NCBI RefSeq assembly: GCF_947497695.1
Contig: NZ_CANMHM010000003.1
Coordinates: 1-64,000 of the forward strand
Direction: 5' to 3'
DNA length: 64,000 bases
Source: an uncultured Polaribacter sp.
Lineage (GTDB): Bacteria > Bacteroidota > Bacteroidia > Flavobacteriales > Flavobacteriaceae
The notes below the pieces were generated by a model, which worked only from the letters and a program-made list of their open reading frames with translations, did not search any database and was not told where the DNA came from. Made by a program: the position numbers and the translations under genes. Shown piece by piece: positions 24,925 to 33,971 of this stretch (its first letter is position 1; every line of letters begins with the position of its first letter).

Positions 24925-27181
24925 TCTCTGAAGTTTTCTTTAAAAGGATGTTGATAGCGTTAATGATATCAAAATCTTCATCAATTGTTTTTAGATTGAA
25001 AATTTTTCCTTTTTCAGGATAGTTTTGAGTGTCAAAAGAAGCAAAAATATCTTTATCAAAACTTAAAGCTTTTTCATTAAAAAAGCCTTTACCTAAAACC
25101 AAACCAATTTTTTCGTAATCGCCATAGAAGTATTCTTGTAACAGCGGAATAATATTGTTCTTAAAAGTGTTTTTTAAACCAAGTATATCATTTTCTTCTA
25201 ACTTAATAAAATACGAATGTCCAATAGTATGATCTCTATCTAATAAAACTTCGATACGTTTATTTATAGTTTCTAAAAGTTCTTTTAAATTGATACCTTC
25301 AATCTGTATTTTTAGTAAGTTTGGTTTGGGCATAATTTCTTTAAATTCAAACCTGCGCCTTAATGCTGTATCTAATGCTTCTACAGATCTATCTGCAGTA
25401 TTCATTGTACCATAAATATCTAAATTAGAAGGCACACTAAATGCTGTTTTAGAATACGGTAACTTTATGCTCATTTCATTTTTAGAGCCACTTCGTTTAT
25501 CGGTTTCAATAAGCGTTATTAACTCTCCAAAAATAGCCGAAACATTCCCCCTATTAATTTCATCAATAAAAATAGCATATCTATTTGAAGGATCATTCTT
25601 CGCTTTTGCACACAAATTTTTAAATACACCGTCTTCTATTGTATATCCTAAATCTGAAACCTCAACCTCTTCTTTTGGAAAAACTGGTTTGATCCCTTCA
25701 ATAAAATCCTCATAAGCGAATGATTGATGAAATGTTACAAAATCGTAATTTTTTATAACAGTTTCATTATTTTTTTTAAAATTGTTAATTTCATCTATTA
25801 CATCAAATATTTCAGGAATTTGTTCTTTTGTTTCCTCTTCAAGTAACTGCCACATTTTGTCATTATCCTTATCAAAAATCAAAGGGTTTTGACGCTGTTT
25901 ATATGCTACATTTTCAGAAGAAATTATAGTATGCATTTGCAATGTACCCCATATCGTAGCTCTGACATTTTTAGATTCTGATAATGATGCTTTCGTTTTT
26001 ACCCATCTATTATCAAGAATGTCATTTACTTTTGATGTTCCATTCTCAATAAGCGCTATAGCTATTACTTGCCACCAAGTTAAATTCGTTATTTTATTTT
26101 CAAAAAACTTTTCTTTGGTGATTGCATTTTCTCTAAGCGTATATTTATCAAATAATTGGTCTTTTAAATAAAACGTTTTTCCTGTACCAGGAGGACCATA
26201 AAGAATCTGGTTTGTTGGTGCAGGGTTGTTTTTATTTTTAGAAGGTTTGTAATCTAGTTGATTAACCTTTTCTTCTGAAATTTCATTTTTTACAGTATCA
26301 TTAACTACTCCATATTTATCAAATCTAACTAAAAGTTTTGCTTCCATATTAGCAAAGTCTTCTTTAGATATTCTATTAGCTTCAAATTCAGGATTTAGTT
26401 TTTTCTCTTCCTCGATTTGATTATTTATTATTGGAATCAGTTTTAATAAATCTACCCCAATATCTTTTAGCATTACATCTAAAATTACGTAATTCTCTTT
26501 ATTCGGTTTAGTTCTTACCGTAAACATTTTATTGGATGAATCACTTATGTAAGAAGCACCTATTTCTTCGACTATTGGTTTAGTCAATGATTTTAATAAA
26601 TTTAAAACAGATTTGTTTTGTTTATTATCTGGGGAGTTCGTTTGTGTAAATTTAAAATCATAACTATATTTTTTATAATCTTTAGATACTTTAAATATTA
26701 AATCGATACAGTCACTTGAAGAACCAGGATAAGCAACAGGAATCGACCAAAACGTTACAGCAAAATAACGGGATTTTTCTGTGCCTATAAAATAATCTAA
26801 TTCTGCACCTTTAGAACCTTTTTGCCTTAAAGAGAATGTAAAATTATCGTCTAACTCATTTTTTTTAGACAACCAATTGTAAACTGTTTTTTCGTAATTT
26901 TTATAGTTTATCATTACTTTATCTTTTTTAACTACTTCAAACCCATTTCTATCATAAGCATTAAAACAGTCTGTTTCTACCCCCCCTTTAAAATAACTTT
27001 CTATCTTTCTGCCAGCTGCATAAAAATTAGCATATGCCATTATTGCTTTTGGCGGATACTTTTTATCTTCAAAAACTAAATCATACGTTGAAGATGCTCC
27101 AAAACCATTTGGCAAGCCTTTTTCTTCAAAATCTTTGATCCCTTGTATTATGTGTTCTTTATTTACTTTTTCGAATAGCAT
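24917..27181 (-). CDS. mcrB: McrB-type AAA+ GTPase with N-terminal specificity domains
   Basis: The 754-aa protein has a C-terminal McrB motor: Walker A GPPGTGKT (329-336), Walker B FIDEINRGN and the McrB-specific GTP signature MNTADRS, then RRRFEF. The N-terminus is long and has two parts: residues 1-86 with FGASSTYDLVFEDKKYPPKAI, like N-terminal domains of some ScoMcrA-type proteins, and about 90-250 resembling the MrcB N-terminal (DUF3578) domain. These replace the methylcytosine domain of Escherichia coli McrB, so the recognized DNA feature may differ. It follows zorD by 16 nt. Confidence 0.9.
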   Translation of the reverse strand: MLFEKVNKEHIIQGIKDFEEKGLPNGFGASSTYDLVFEDKKYPPKAIMAYANFYAAGRKIESYFKGGVETDCFNAYDRNGFEVVKKDKVMINYKNYEKTVYNWLSKKNELDDNFTFSLRQKGSKGAELDYFIGTEKSRYFAVTFWSIPVAYPGSSSDCIDLIFKVSKDYKKYSYDFKFTQTNSPDNKQNKSVLNLLKSLTKPIVEEIGASYISDSSNKMFTVRTKPNKENYVILDVMLKDIGVDLLKLIPIINNQIEEEKKLNPEFEANRISKEDFANMEAKLLVRFDKYGVVNDTVKNEISEEKVNQLDYKPSKNKNNPAPTNQILYGPPGTGKTFYLKDQLFDKYTLRENAITKEKFFENKITNLTWWQVIAIALIENGTSKVNDILDNRWVKTKASLSESKNVRATIWGTLQMHTIISSENVAYKQRQNPLIFDKDNDKMWQLLEEETKEQIPEIFDVIDEINNFKKNNETVIKNYDFVTFHQSFAYEDFIEGIKPVFPKEEVEVSDLGYTIEDGVFKNLCAKAKNDPSNRYAIFIDEINRGNVSAIFGELITLIETDKRSGSKNEMSIKLPYSKTAFSVPSNLDIYGTMNTADRSVEALDTALRRRFEFKEIMPKPNLLKIQIEGINLKELLETINKRIEVLLDRDHTIGHSYFIKLEENDILGLKNTFKNNIIPLLQEYFYGDYEKIGLVLGKGFFNEKALSFDKDIFASFDTQNYPEKGKIFNLKTIDEDFDIINAINILLKKTSENE

Positions 27182-27197
27182 GTTAATATTTTTTATT

Positions 27198-30038
27198 TTA
27201 ATTTTTTAAAGAAAAAGCGCCTAAAAACTCATCGTTTTTAATTTCTATTTGTTGTGATGGAAATAACGTATTTGATGCTAATTGTGATTTATTTTCTAAT
27301 AATGTATTCAAAATAATATCAAATGTTTTTAATTCTTCATTTGGAGCAATAGCCATCGGATAATACACGTGTACAGGTTTTGTTTGTCCAATACGATACG
27401 CTCTATCGGTTGCTTGATTTTCTTTTGCAGGATTCCAGTGTCTTGTATAATGAATCACATGATTTGCACCTGTAATATTTAAACCAAAACCTGCTGCAAT
27501 TGGTGACATTACAATTATATTAAAACCGATTTGATTTTGAAATTTATCTACTTCTTGTTGACGTGATAATTTTCCATTTTTAAGACTTACACTATTTGAA
27601 CTTGATGGTGTGTCACCATTTATTATTGCAACATTTATATTATAAATTTCTAGAAAAACCCGTCTCAAAACTCTTTGCATTTTCTTGTTATCTGTAAATA
27701 CAATTACTTTCTCTTTACGTTCTTTAATTTCCTTTATAAGAGAAACTGTTTTTATTAATTTAGCAGAAGTACCAATAACTTCTTCTATTTTTAAAGTTGC
27801 TAAATCTTCAGATTTAAGCAATGGATGATCTGAAATAGATTTTAAATTTAAAATACCTTGTAAAATAGCAGCTCCTTTGTTTTCTGAGGTTTTTATATCT
27901 TCAATATTTCTTAATTCGTTTATGTAAGCCTTGTATTGTTCTATAGGCATTTTTTGCTTGTAAGCCCTATCTTCAATTGGTGTTATGGTTGGTAAATCTT
28001 TAGCTACATCAACTTTCATACGCCTCATAAAAGCTTCACCAATTTTTGCTCTTAAGTTTTTTGAATGCTCTTCAAAGTCTGTATTCGTATCATTTAATGG
28101 TTTTACGTATTCTTTTGTAAAAGATCTGGCATCTAATAATAAACCAGGGTTGCAAAAATCCATAATACACCATAAATCAACTAAAGAATTTTCTACAGGT
28201 GTTCCTGTCATGGCTATTTTAAAATGTGCTTTTAATGCTTTTGCTGCGTTGGTAACTAAAGTACCAGGCGTTTTAACTCTTTGTGCTTCATCTAATGCTA
28301 CAACACCCCAATTTACCATTGCAAATGGTATTTGATGTCTTCTAAGCGTTTCATAAGTTGTTAAATACAAACCAGGTGTACTTAAACTTTTTATGGTTAA
28401 CTCTTTGTCATTTACATAAACGTAATTTCTAACATTACTACCCCATAACAATTTAATTTCTATATCTGAATCGTTAAAAAACTTTTTATGTTCTTGTTCC
28501 CAATTTTCTAATAAAGAAACAGGTGCTATCACCAAATTAGGTTTTGTATTTCCATTTTGAAAATACCATTCCATAAAATATAAAACTTGAATGGTTTTTC
28601 CTAACCCCATATCGTCTGCCAATAGCACCCCTGGCAAATTATAAGGTGCTTTTGATAAGGTTTGTAACCAAGCAACTCCTTCTTTTTGATGTTCTTTTAA
28701 CTGAATACCTTTAGAGAGGTTTGATATTTCACTTAAGTGATAATCAGCATCTGTTATAACTTCTATATTTTCAACATATTCTTCAACCTCTGTGTTTTCC
28801 TTTATGATTAAAACTTTTTTAACTTCTTTGTTTTGATCTTCTATTGATGTTACAACAGGTGTTTTAGGTTGCTTTAATTGTTTCTCTGCAATATCAATAA
28901 TGGGTTGTACCTTATTTATATCTAAAACTTCGTCTTTAAAAATAATTTCACTTTCTTTCTTTGCCTTTGCTGTTTCAAAGAGTTGTTTTAAATCTTCTAA
29001 TTGAACATTATCTTCAATTGAGACTAACCTTGTACCGTTAATGACATCTTCAATAGCAATACCAGGCACCCATTCTGATTTATAAGGACTTATAAAAGGA
29101 TAAAATTTTGGTTTGTAAATACCTAATTCTGCAACCCTTTTACCAAAATCGTCTAAATCTAAAAGATCTGTATTCCAAAATTTAGAAGGTGTTTCCACCA
29201 TTTCACTAATCTCTTCTTTAGAATATGTTTTTTGTTTTTTTACTTTTTCTAACTCTGTTTTAATTCCTTCTCCTTCTTCATAATCATCTATTAAAACTCT
29301 AATTTTCTTTCCTTCTTCAGAATAACTATACTCTGGTTTTACTCTGTTTAATATATTGAATTTTTTATCAAAAATAGTTTGATTCACTTCTTCAAACTCT
29401 GGCGTGATTCTGTATTTGTTTTCTCCTACTTCTTGTACGTTTAACTTGCAAGTTGAGGGGTTTAAAATGACTGTTTCAGATAATATTCGCGATAAAAATA
29501 CATTCTTACATTTAGAAGCTATCAATTGTATTTCTGCAATTAATTTTAAACGCTCTTTTTCGGGTAAGTCTGATGCATTAATCGCTTCAATGGCGTGAAT
29601 CATATTTAGACTCAAAACATCTAAAATATAAGAACAACTACTTTTTTCTAATAAAACTCCTTTTCTATCAGAATTTTTAAAAACAATGTTTCCTGTTCCG
29701 TTTTTATTAGTTTTATCTTGAAACGAATATTCTAAAAGTCCATTTTTATCTTTTAATCCTGTTCCTTTTAGAGTTATGTAAACTTCATAAGGATACCACT
29801 TAGGGATTTCTAAAATTGCTAAATCTTCTTCTTCCATTAAAGAAATATCCGCATTTTTAATTATGATTTTATCCTCTATTTCTTCCGCAATACCATTTAC
29901 TAATAAATCGTTAATAATATTAAAAGCAATAGGATCTACATTATTGTCTATCCAATTAGAAAATGAAACGATTTTACCGGACTCTTTTTTGTAGAAAAAC
30001 TCAATACATTCTTCTTTGTAGTTTTTTATTATTTCCAT
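27198..30038 (-). CDS. zorD: Zorya type I ZorD, SNF2-type helicase
   Basis: The 946-aa protein has an N-terminal region (1-440) without clear motifs and a SNF2 motor: DDMGLGKT (475-482), DEAQ box (583-586), TGTPVENSLVDLW, and helicase-C motifs ending in ATDRAYRIGQ. In Zorya type I, ZorD is the DNA-processing effector recruited after the ZorAB motor senses infection. The start overlaps the zorC stop by 1 nt (TAATG). Gene order A-B-C-D supports the call over a stand-alone helicase. Confidence 0.9.
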   Translation of the reverse strand: MEIIKNYKEECIEFFYKKESGKIVSFSNWIDNNVDPIAFNIINDLLVNGIAEEIEDKIIIKNADISLMEEEDLAILEIPKWYPYEVYITLKGTGLKDKNGLLEYSFQDKTNKNGTGNIVFKNSDRKGVLLEKSSCSYILDVLSLNMIHAIEAINASDLPEKERLKLIAEIQLIASKCKNVFLSRILSETVILNPSTCKLNVQEVGENKYRITPEFEEVNQTIFDKKFNILNRVKPEYSYSEEGKKIRVLIDDYEEGEGIKTELEKVKKQKTYSKEEISEMVETPSKFWNTDLLDLDDFGKRVAELGIYKPKFYPFISPYKSEWVPGIAIEDVINGTRLVSIEDNVQLEDLKQLFETAKAKKESEIIFKDEVLDINKVQPIIDIAEKQLKQPKTPVVTSIEDQNKEVKKVLIIKENTEVEEYVENIEVITDADYHLSEISNLSKGIQLKEHQKEGVAWLQTLSKAPYNLPGVLLADDMGLGKTIQVLYFMEWYFQNGNTKPNLVIAPVSLLENWEQEHKKFFNDSDIEIKLLWGSNVRNYVYVNDKELTIKSLSTPGLYLTTYETLRRHQIPFAMVNWGVVALDEAQRVKTPGTLVTNAAKALKAHFKIAMTGTPVENSLVDLWCIMDFCNPGLLLDARSFTKEYVKPLNDTNTDFEEHSKNLRAKIGEAFMRRMKVDVAKDLPTITPIEDRAYKQKMPIEQYKAYINELRNIEDIKTSENKGAAILQGILNLKSISDHPLLKSEDLATLKIEEVIGTSAKLIKTVSLIKEIKERKEKVIVFTDNKKMQRVLRRVFLEIYNINVAIINGDTPSSSNSVSLKNGKLSRQQEVDKFQNQIGFNIIVMSPIAAGFGLNITGANHVIHYTRHWNPAKENQATDRAYRIGQTKPVHVYYPMAIAPNEELKTFDIILNTLLENKSQLASNTLFPSQQIEIKNDEFLGAFSLKN

Positions 30039-31438
30039 TAGTTATAAAAATATTTTTTCATCCAGATACTTAGCCTAAATTCCCATCTTTCACCTATGTG
30101 AGCATGTGTTCCTTCTGGCATAAACTCCCAATAATTACCCACAGATTTAATAACAGCCATTCCTCTTGGCCAACTTTTTAAATCTGTTATATTTTCTATA
30201 TGTTTTGTTTTTATATTAAAACTTTCTCTTTTATAAATATACACAGCACCTTTATCTGAAAATTCTACAAAAACATAATCTTTTGCCCAAAAAATAAGCG
30301 CAGAAGTACTTTGATTACTTCTAGTAACAGTATAACGAGCATCTACATATTTAGATAACTCTTGGTTATTTTTAAGAATACTATAATTTAATCGGTTTCC
30401 TACAAATTTCACATCTTCAATATCGTCTATAAACTTTAACCAGTACTTTTCTCTTCTTGGATCTTGTACTAGTTTTGAGAAAAATATTTTAATAAACTTT
30501 TTATTCATTAAAACAAGTAACTTCTTTCTTGCACTTTCTACAAGTTCAATTTCCTCTTCATTTAAATGACCACTAGTCCAATGTCTTTTTACAATTGGAT
30601 CTCCTATAATTAAAAAAGCTGCGTGTTGTATTATGTTGATTGTTCCTGAAAATTTACCATTAGTAATTAGTATACTCAATAAAATTAGTTTGTATTTTTT
30701 CCTATTTATCCCTTTTATCTCATCTAATAAATCCTCTACTAACTTTTTAGAGGTATTCTCTTTATCGATTACCTTTAAATACAATATAAAACTCTCGTAA
30801 TAATAATCAGTACCAAGTATGTTTCCATTAAAATTTAAAGATGAACAAATAGCGTTAAGCTGTATGTTATTTTCATTCAGATAGTTAACAAAAGATTTAA
30901 TACCGCTAGGTTTCCAAAAATTAAAATGTGTTTTAATTGCAATAACATCTTTTCTAGATTTTTCATATTCATCACATTTTATTTTAAAAAGAATAATGTA
31001 CTCTTGAAATCTAGATTTATTATTATTTAAAGCATACCAGTTTTTTAGTAATACATACCAAAGTGGAATTATATAAGAATCTCGCCAATATTCATTTACC
31101 AAACGGATAAACCTACCAAATTGTGTGCTAAAAAGTATAGATTCCTCTCCTTTATAATCTAAAGACCAAACCAATAATCGGACTTCTCTTTTTGTGAAAC
31201 TTTCTAATAAAACGGCTATTGGTTGTTTCTCTAAATTTTTAAATTTATCGTAAATTTCTTCTACCAATTCTTGTTTTGGAAGTTTACTTTTCTTTGTTTG
31301 CTGTAATGCTATATTACCTAACGCATCAATATTAGTTTTAAAAATTTCTTTTGTATTATGTGCAATCAACTTCTCCCCGTTAGCTTTAATAACAGAGTTT
31401 AATAAGTTCCAATTTAGAAGTTGTTTAATGTTCGCCAT
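30038..31438 (-). CDS. zorC: Zorya type I ZorC, EH-signature protein
   Basis: The 466-aa protein is mostly helical in its N-terminal part. Its C-terminal region (about 330-466) fits the EH_signature domain: DPRREKYWLKFIDDI, then the STSALIFWAKDYVFVEFS region, then AHIGERWEFRLSIWMKKY with conserved-looking Glu and His. In Zorya, ZorC binds DNA and works with ZorD downstream of the ZorAB motor. It overlaps zorB by 14 nt and zorD by 1 nt, which shows tight coupling. Confidence 0.85.
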   Translation of the reverse strand: MANIKQLLNWNLLNSVIKANGEKLIAHNTKEIFKTNIDALGNIALQQTKKSKLPKQELVEEIYDKFKNLEKQPIAVLLESFTKREVRLLVWSLDYKGEESILFSTQFGRFIRLVNEYWRDSYIIPLWYVLLKNWYALNNNKSRFQEYIILFKIKCDEYEKSRKDVIAIKTHFNFWKPSGIKSFVNYLNENNIQLNAICSSLNFNGNILGTDYYYESFILYLKVIDKENTSKKLVEDLLDEIKGINRKKYKLILLSILITNGKFSGTINIIQHAAFLIIGDPIVKRHWTSGHLNEEEIELVESARKKLLVLMNKKFIKIFFSKLVQDPRREKYWLKFIDDIEDVKFVGNRLNYSILKNNQELSKYVDARYTVTRSNQSTSALIFWAKDYVFVEFSDKGAVYIYKRESFNIKTKHIENITDLKSWPRGMAVIKSVGNYWEFMPEGTHAHIGERWEFRLSIWMKKYFYN

Positions 31439-32123
31439 AGAGTAACATTTCTCTTATTTGTTGTTCTGCGTCGGTTTTAATTCTAAATTCTACACGCCTG
31501 TTTAGTTTTCTATTTGCTTCTGTATCATTTGCTGCTATTGGTTTTACCGAAGACAAACCATTTGCAGTAGTTCTTAATTTTGTCCATTGATATACATTTT
31601 CATCTAACTGTTCTAGAACAAAGGATAATACAGATCTTGTTCTATCTTGTGACAATTTCATGTTATAAAAATAAGCTTGCTCGTCTGTCATATTATTTTG
31701 ACCTTCTAGAGATGTATGGCCCTCTACACGAATTTCTTCAATATGATCTTTATAAATCTTACCACTTAACACTCTTATATACCTGGGGAAAAAGCTTTGT
31801 AAAATATCTTTAAACTCTTGTTTTACTTCACTTCTACCTACTCTAAATAATATATCTGGTTCTGTAAATCGAAATATTAATTGTTCTTTATCTATTTCTG
31901 CTCCCCATTCTTTTAGATCGTCTTTAAACTCTTCTTGTAAATCTATGTATATCTGAGATTGTAATTCCTTGTAACGTTCTGCAACCTTACTTTTATCATC
32001 AAATTCTTCTTGTAATTGCAACATTGTACCAATTAAACACAATACAAAAACCATTAAAAGAGAAGCCATTAAATCTCCCGTAGATAAATCAAATTGATTT
32101 GTTTTTTCATCTGAAAACTCCAT
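31425..32123 (-). CDS. zorB: Zorya ZorB, MotB/OmpA-type motor subunit
   Basis: The 232-aa protein has a short cytoplasmic N-terminus, one membrane helix (about 18-36) with the ion-binding Asp17 in STGDLMASLL, a linker and an OmpA-like peptidoglycan-binding domain (about 80-217) with VEGHTS, LSQDRTRSV and LNRRVEFRI. It forms the wall-anchored ion-driven motor with ZorA. The stop is 5 nt from zorA upstream and 14 nt overlap with zorC. Confidence 0.93.
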   Translation of the reverse strand: MEFSDEKTNQFDLSTGDLMASLLMVFVLCLIGTMLQLQEEFDDKSKVAERYKELQSQIYIDLQEEFKDDLKEWGAEIDKEQLIFRFTEPDILFRVGRSEVKQEFKDILQSFFPRYIRVLSGKIYKDHIEEIRVEGHTSLEGQNNMTDEQAYFYNMKLSQDRTRSVLSFVLEQLDENVYQWTKLRTTANGLSSVKPIAANDTEANRKLNRRVEFRIKTDAEQQIREMLLYGEH

Positions 32124-32128
32124 AATTT

Positions 32129-33922
32129 CTATATAGATTTACTTAGTTTATCTACAGATTCTGTAAAATCTTCCACCATTTCATTTAAGCTGCCTAGAAT
32201 AGCAGATAAACCTTCTTGAGAATCTTTTAATGAAGTAGAAAAGCTAACCAAATAATCATTTAAAGTGCCACTTGTAGTTGTTTGGTATTCTACTAATCCG
32301 ACTTGTAAATGTTTGAATATACCCTGTAAGCCTTCTTCTATTGTTTCAAACTTATTAATGTAGGTTTCTGATACTCCTTGTGTTTTATCAATTGATTTAT
32401 TAATATCAACTAATAAGTTATTTTGAGTTTCCGAAACACTTAACACTTCTTGTTTATGTTTATCTATACTTGCTAGTAAGCTATTTGCAGTCTTATCTAA
32501 GTGCTCTGAATTTAACTGAAACTTATTAGCAATATTATTTATTTTTTCTACCACATCTTTAGAACCGTTCAAAACTTGTTGGTATTCTAAGTTAAGGTTC
32601 TTATTGTAATCTAATGTTGTTTTTACTTCTTTAGTTACATCAGAAAATAGCATTAAATTATTTTTTTGATCTTCAATAATTTTATCCATTCTAGTATTTA
32701 CTTCAACCAAAGTTTCTTTATACGCCATATTTGCAGATTCAAATAATTCTTGATTCTCTGTACTATTGGCTTTTGACTCTTGATTAGCCTTTGAAATATT
32801 ATCTATTACACTATTTTTTAATAAATCAATAGTTTCAGAAATTTCACGAGATACATTTTGCATGGTTTCTGGAACTGATAGTAAAGAATCTGATACTGTA
32901 GAAAGTCTTAATGAAAGTTGTTCCATTTCTTCTTTTGTATCTCCAGATATCTCCTCTTTAAAATTCTGCATCATTTCTCTCATAGAATTAGAAAGGTTTT
33001 CTATCGCAGTTTCTATAATGGCGGTTCCAGAATCTTGTTTTATATCTTTTAACTCATTTAAAACAGGGACTAATTGTCCTTCTATTAAGTCTGTTAATTG
33101 TTTTCCGTTTTCTTCTGTTAACTTTTCTAAAGTAGCTTCTAAAGTGTCTGCAATACTTTCTCCTAAATCGTCTGCAAATTTTTGTAAAGCCACAGTTTGA
33201 TTCATAGACTCTTCTAATAATTGCCTAAATACATTTTTTGGTAATTGTTTTCCCTCATCTGTTTCTGCAACTAAATATTCATTAAATAACTCGTGAATAA
33301 CTGCTTTTTGTTTTTCAGCCTGAATAAGCTCTAAATCTTGCAATTCAATTTTATTATCGCTATCTAAAAGTAAACACAACTCGTTAATTTTTTTTGATAT
33401 TTTAGCTTGCTTGTATTTATATATGAGGGTAAATAATATTGATAAAATCATTCCCCAAATAGATGTGGTAAAAGCTGCTCCCATTCCTTTTAATAAAGTA
33501 TCTATACTTGCTTTTATAGTTTCTGAATCTGTTAATTGAATTGAAGAAACTCCTAAAGCCAGTCCTAAAAAAGTACCTAAAACTCCAATACCAACTAAAG
33601 AACTTGCTACATTGTTTAACAATCTGACATCTAACTTTACATTAAGAATAGCATATTCTGAAAAGAATTCTTTTGCATAATGATTTGTTTTTGTTATGCT
33701 ACCATAATTTACAAAGGTCTTTTTATATGCAGACCAAACAGGTAATAGTTCCTTGTCTTTGATTATGTTTTGTAACTCTATGGACGTAAAAAGTTTTTTT
33801 CTTTTTATAAACAAATAAAATATTGCTCCTAAAAAACTTGCAAGTAATATAACTACCACAATGGTACCAATAGGAATGCTTCCGTCTTTAGGATAAGCAA
33901 AATAGTTTTCTAATATTTTCAT
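32129..33922 (-). CDS. zorA: Zorya ZorA, MotA-type motor with long intracellular tail
   Basis: The 597-aa protein has membrane helices at about 17-38, 104-125 and 146-168, with the MotA/ExbB segment SSLVGIGVLGTFLGLALG (108-125) and GMGAAFTTSIWGM (146-158). From about 170 to the end runs a long predicted coiled coil rich in Glu, Asn, Ser and Lys. This tail is the ZorA hallmark and is thought to carry the infection signal into the cytoplasm. It begins 49 nt after the nuclease-WYL gene. Confidence 0.93.
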   Translation of the reverse strand: MKILENYFAYPKDGSIPIGTIVVVILLASFLGAIFYLFIKRKKLFTSIELQNIIKDKELLPVWSAYKKTFVNYGSITKTNHYAKEFFSEYAILNVKLDVRLLNNVASSLVGIGVLGTFLGLALGVSSIQLTDSETIKASIDTLLKGMGAAFTTSIWGMILSILFTLIYKYKQAKISKKINELCLLLDSDNKIELQDLELIQAEKQKAVIHELFNEYLVAETDEGKQLPKNVFRQLLEESMNQTVALQKFADDLGESIADTLEATLEKLTEENGKQLTDLIEGQLVPVLNELKDIKQDSGTAIIETAIENLSNSMREMMQNFKEEISGDTKEEMEQLSLRLSTVSDSLLSVPETMQNVSREISETIDLLKNSVIDNISKANQESKANSTENQELFESANMAYKETLVEVNTRMDKIIEDQKNNLMLFSDVTKEVKTTLDYNKNLNLEYQQVLNGSKDVVEKINNIANKFQLNSEHLDKTANSLLASIDKHKQEVLSVSETQNNLLVDINKSIDKTQGVSETYINKFETIEEGLQGIFKHLQVGLVEYQTTTSGTLNDYLVSFSTSLKDSQEGLSAILGSLNEMVEDFTESVDKLSKSI

Positions 33923-33971
33923 AATTTTTTGAACTGTATTTTTAATTTACTTTTATTGCAATTCGATTTTC

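Noticed and set aside
27198-30038. DISARM helicase DrmD
   Set aside because: No drmA, drmB or DISARM methylase; the neighbours are zorA, zorB and zorC.
31425-33922. Flagellar or TonB-type MotAB/ExbBD genes
   Set aside because: The long coiled-coil tail of the first protein and the zorC/zorD neighbours fit Zorya, and no flagellar or TonB genes are present.
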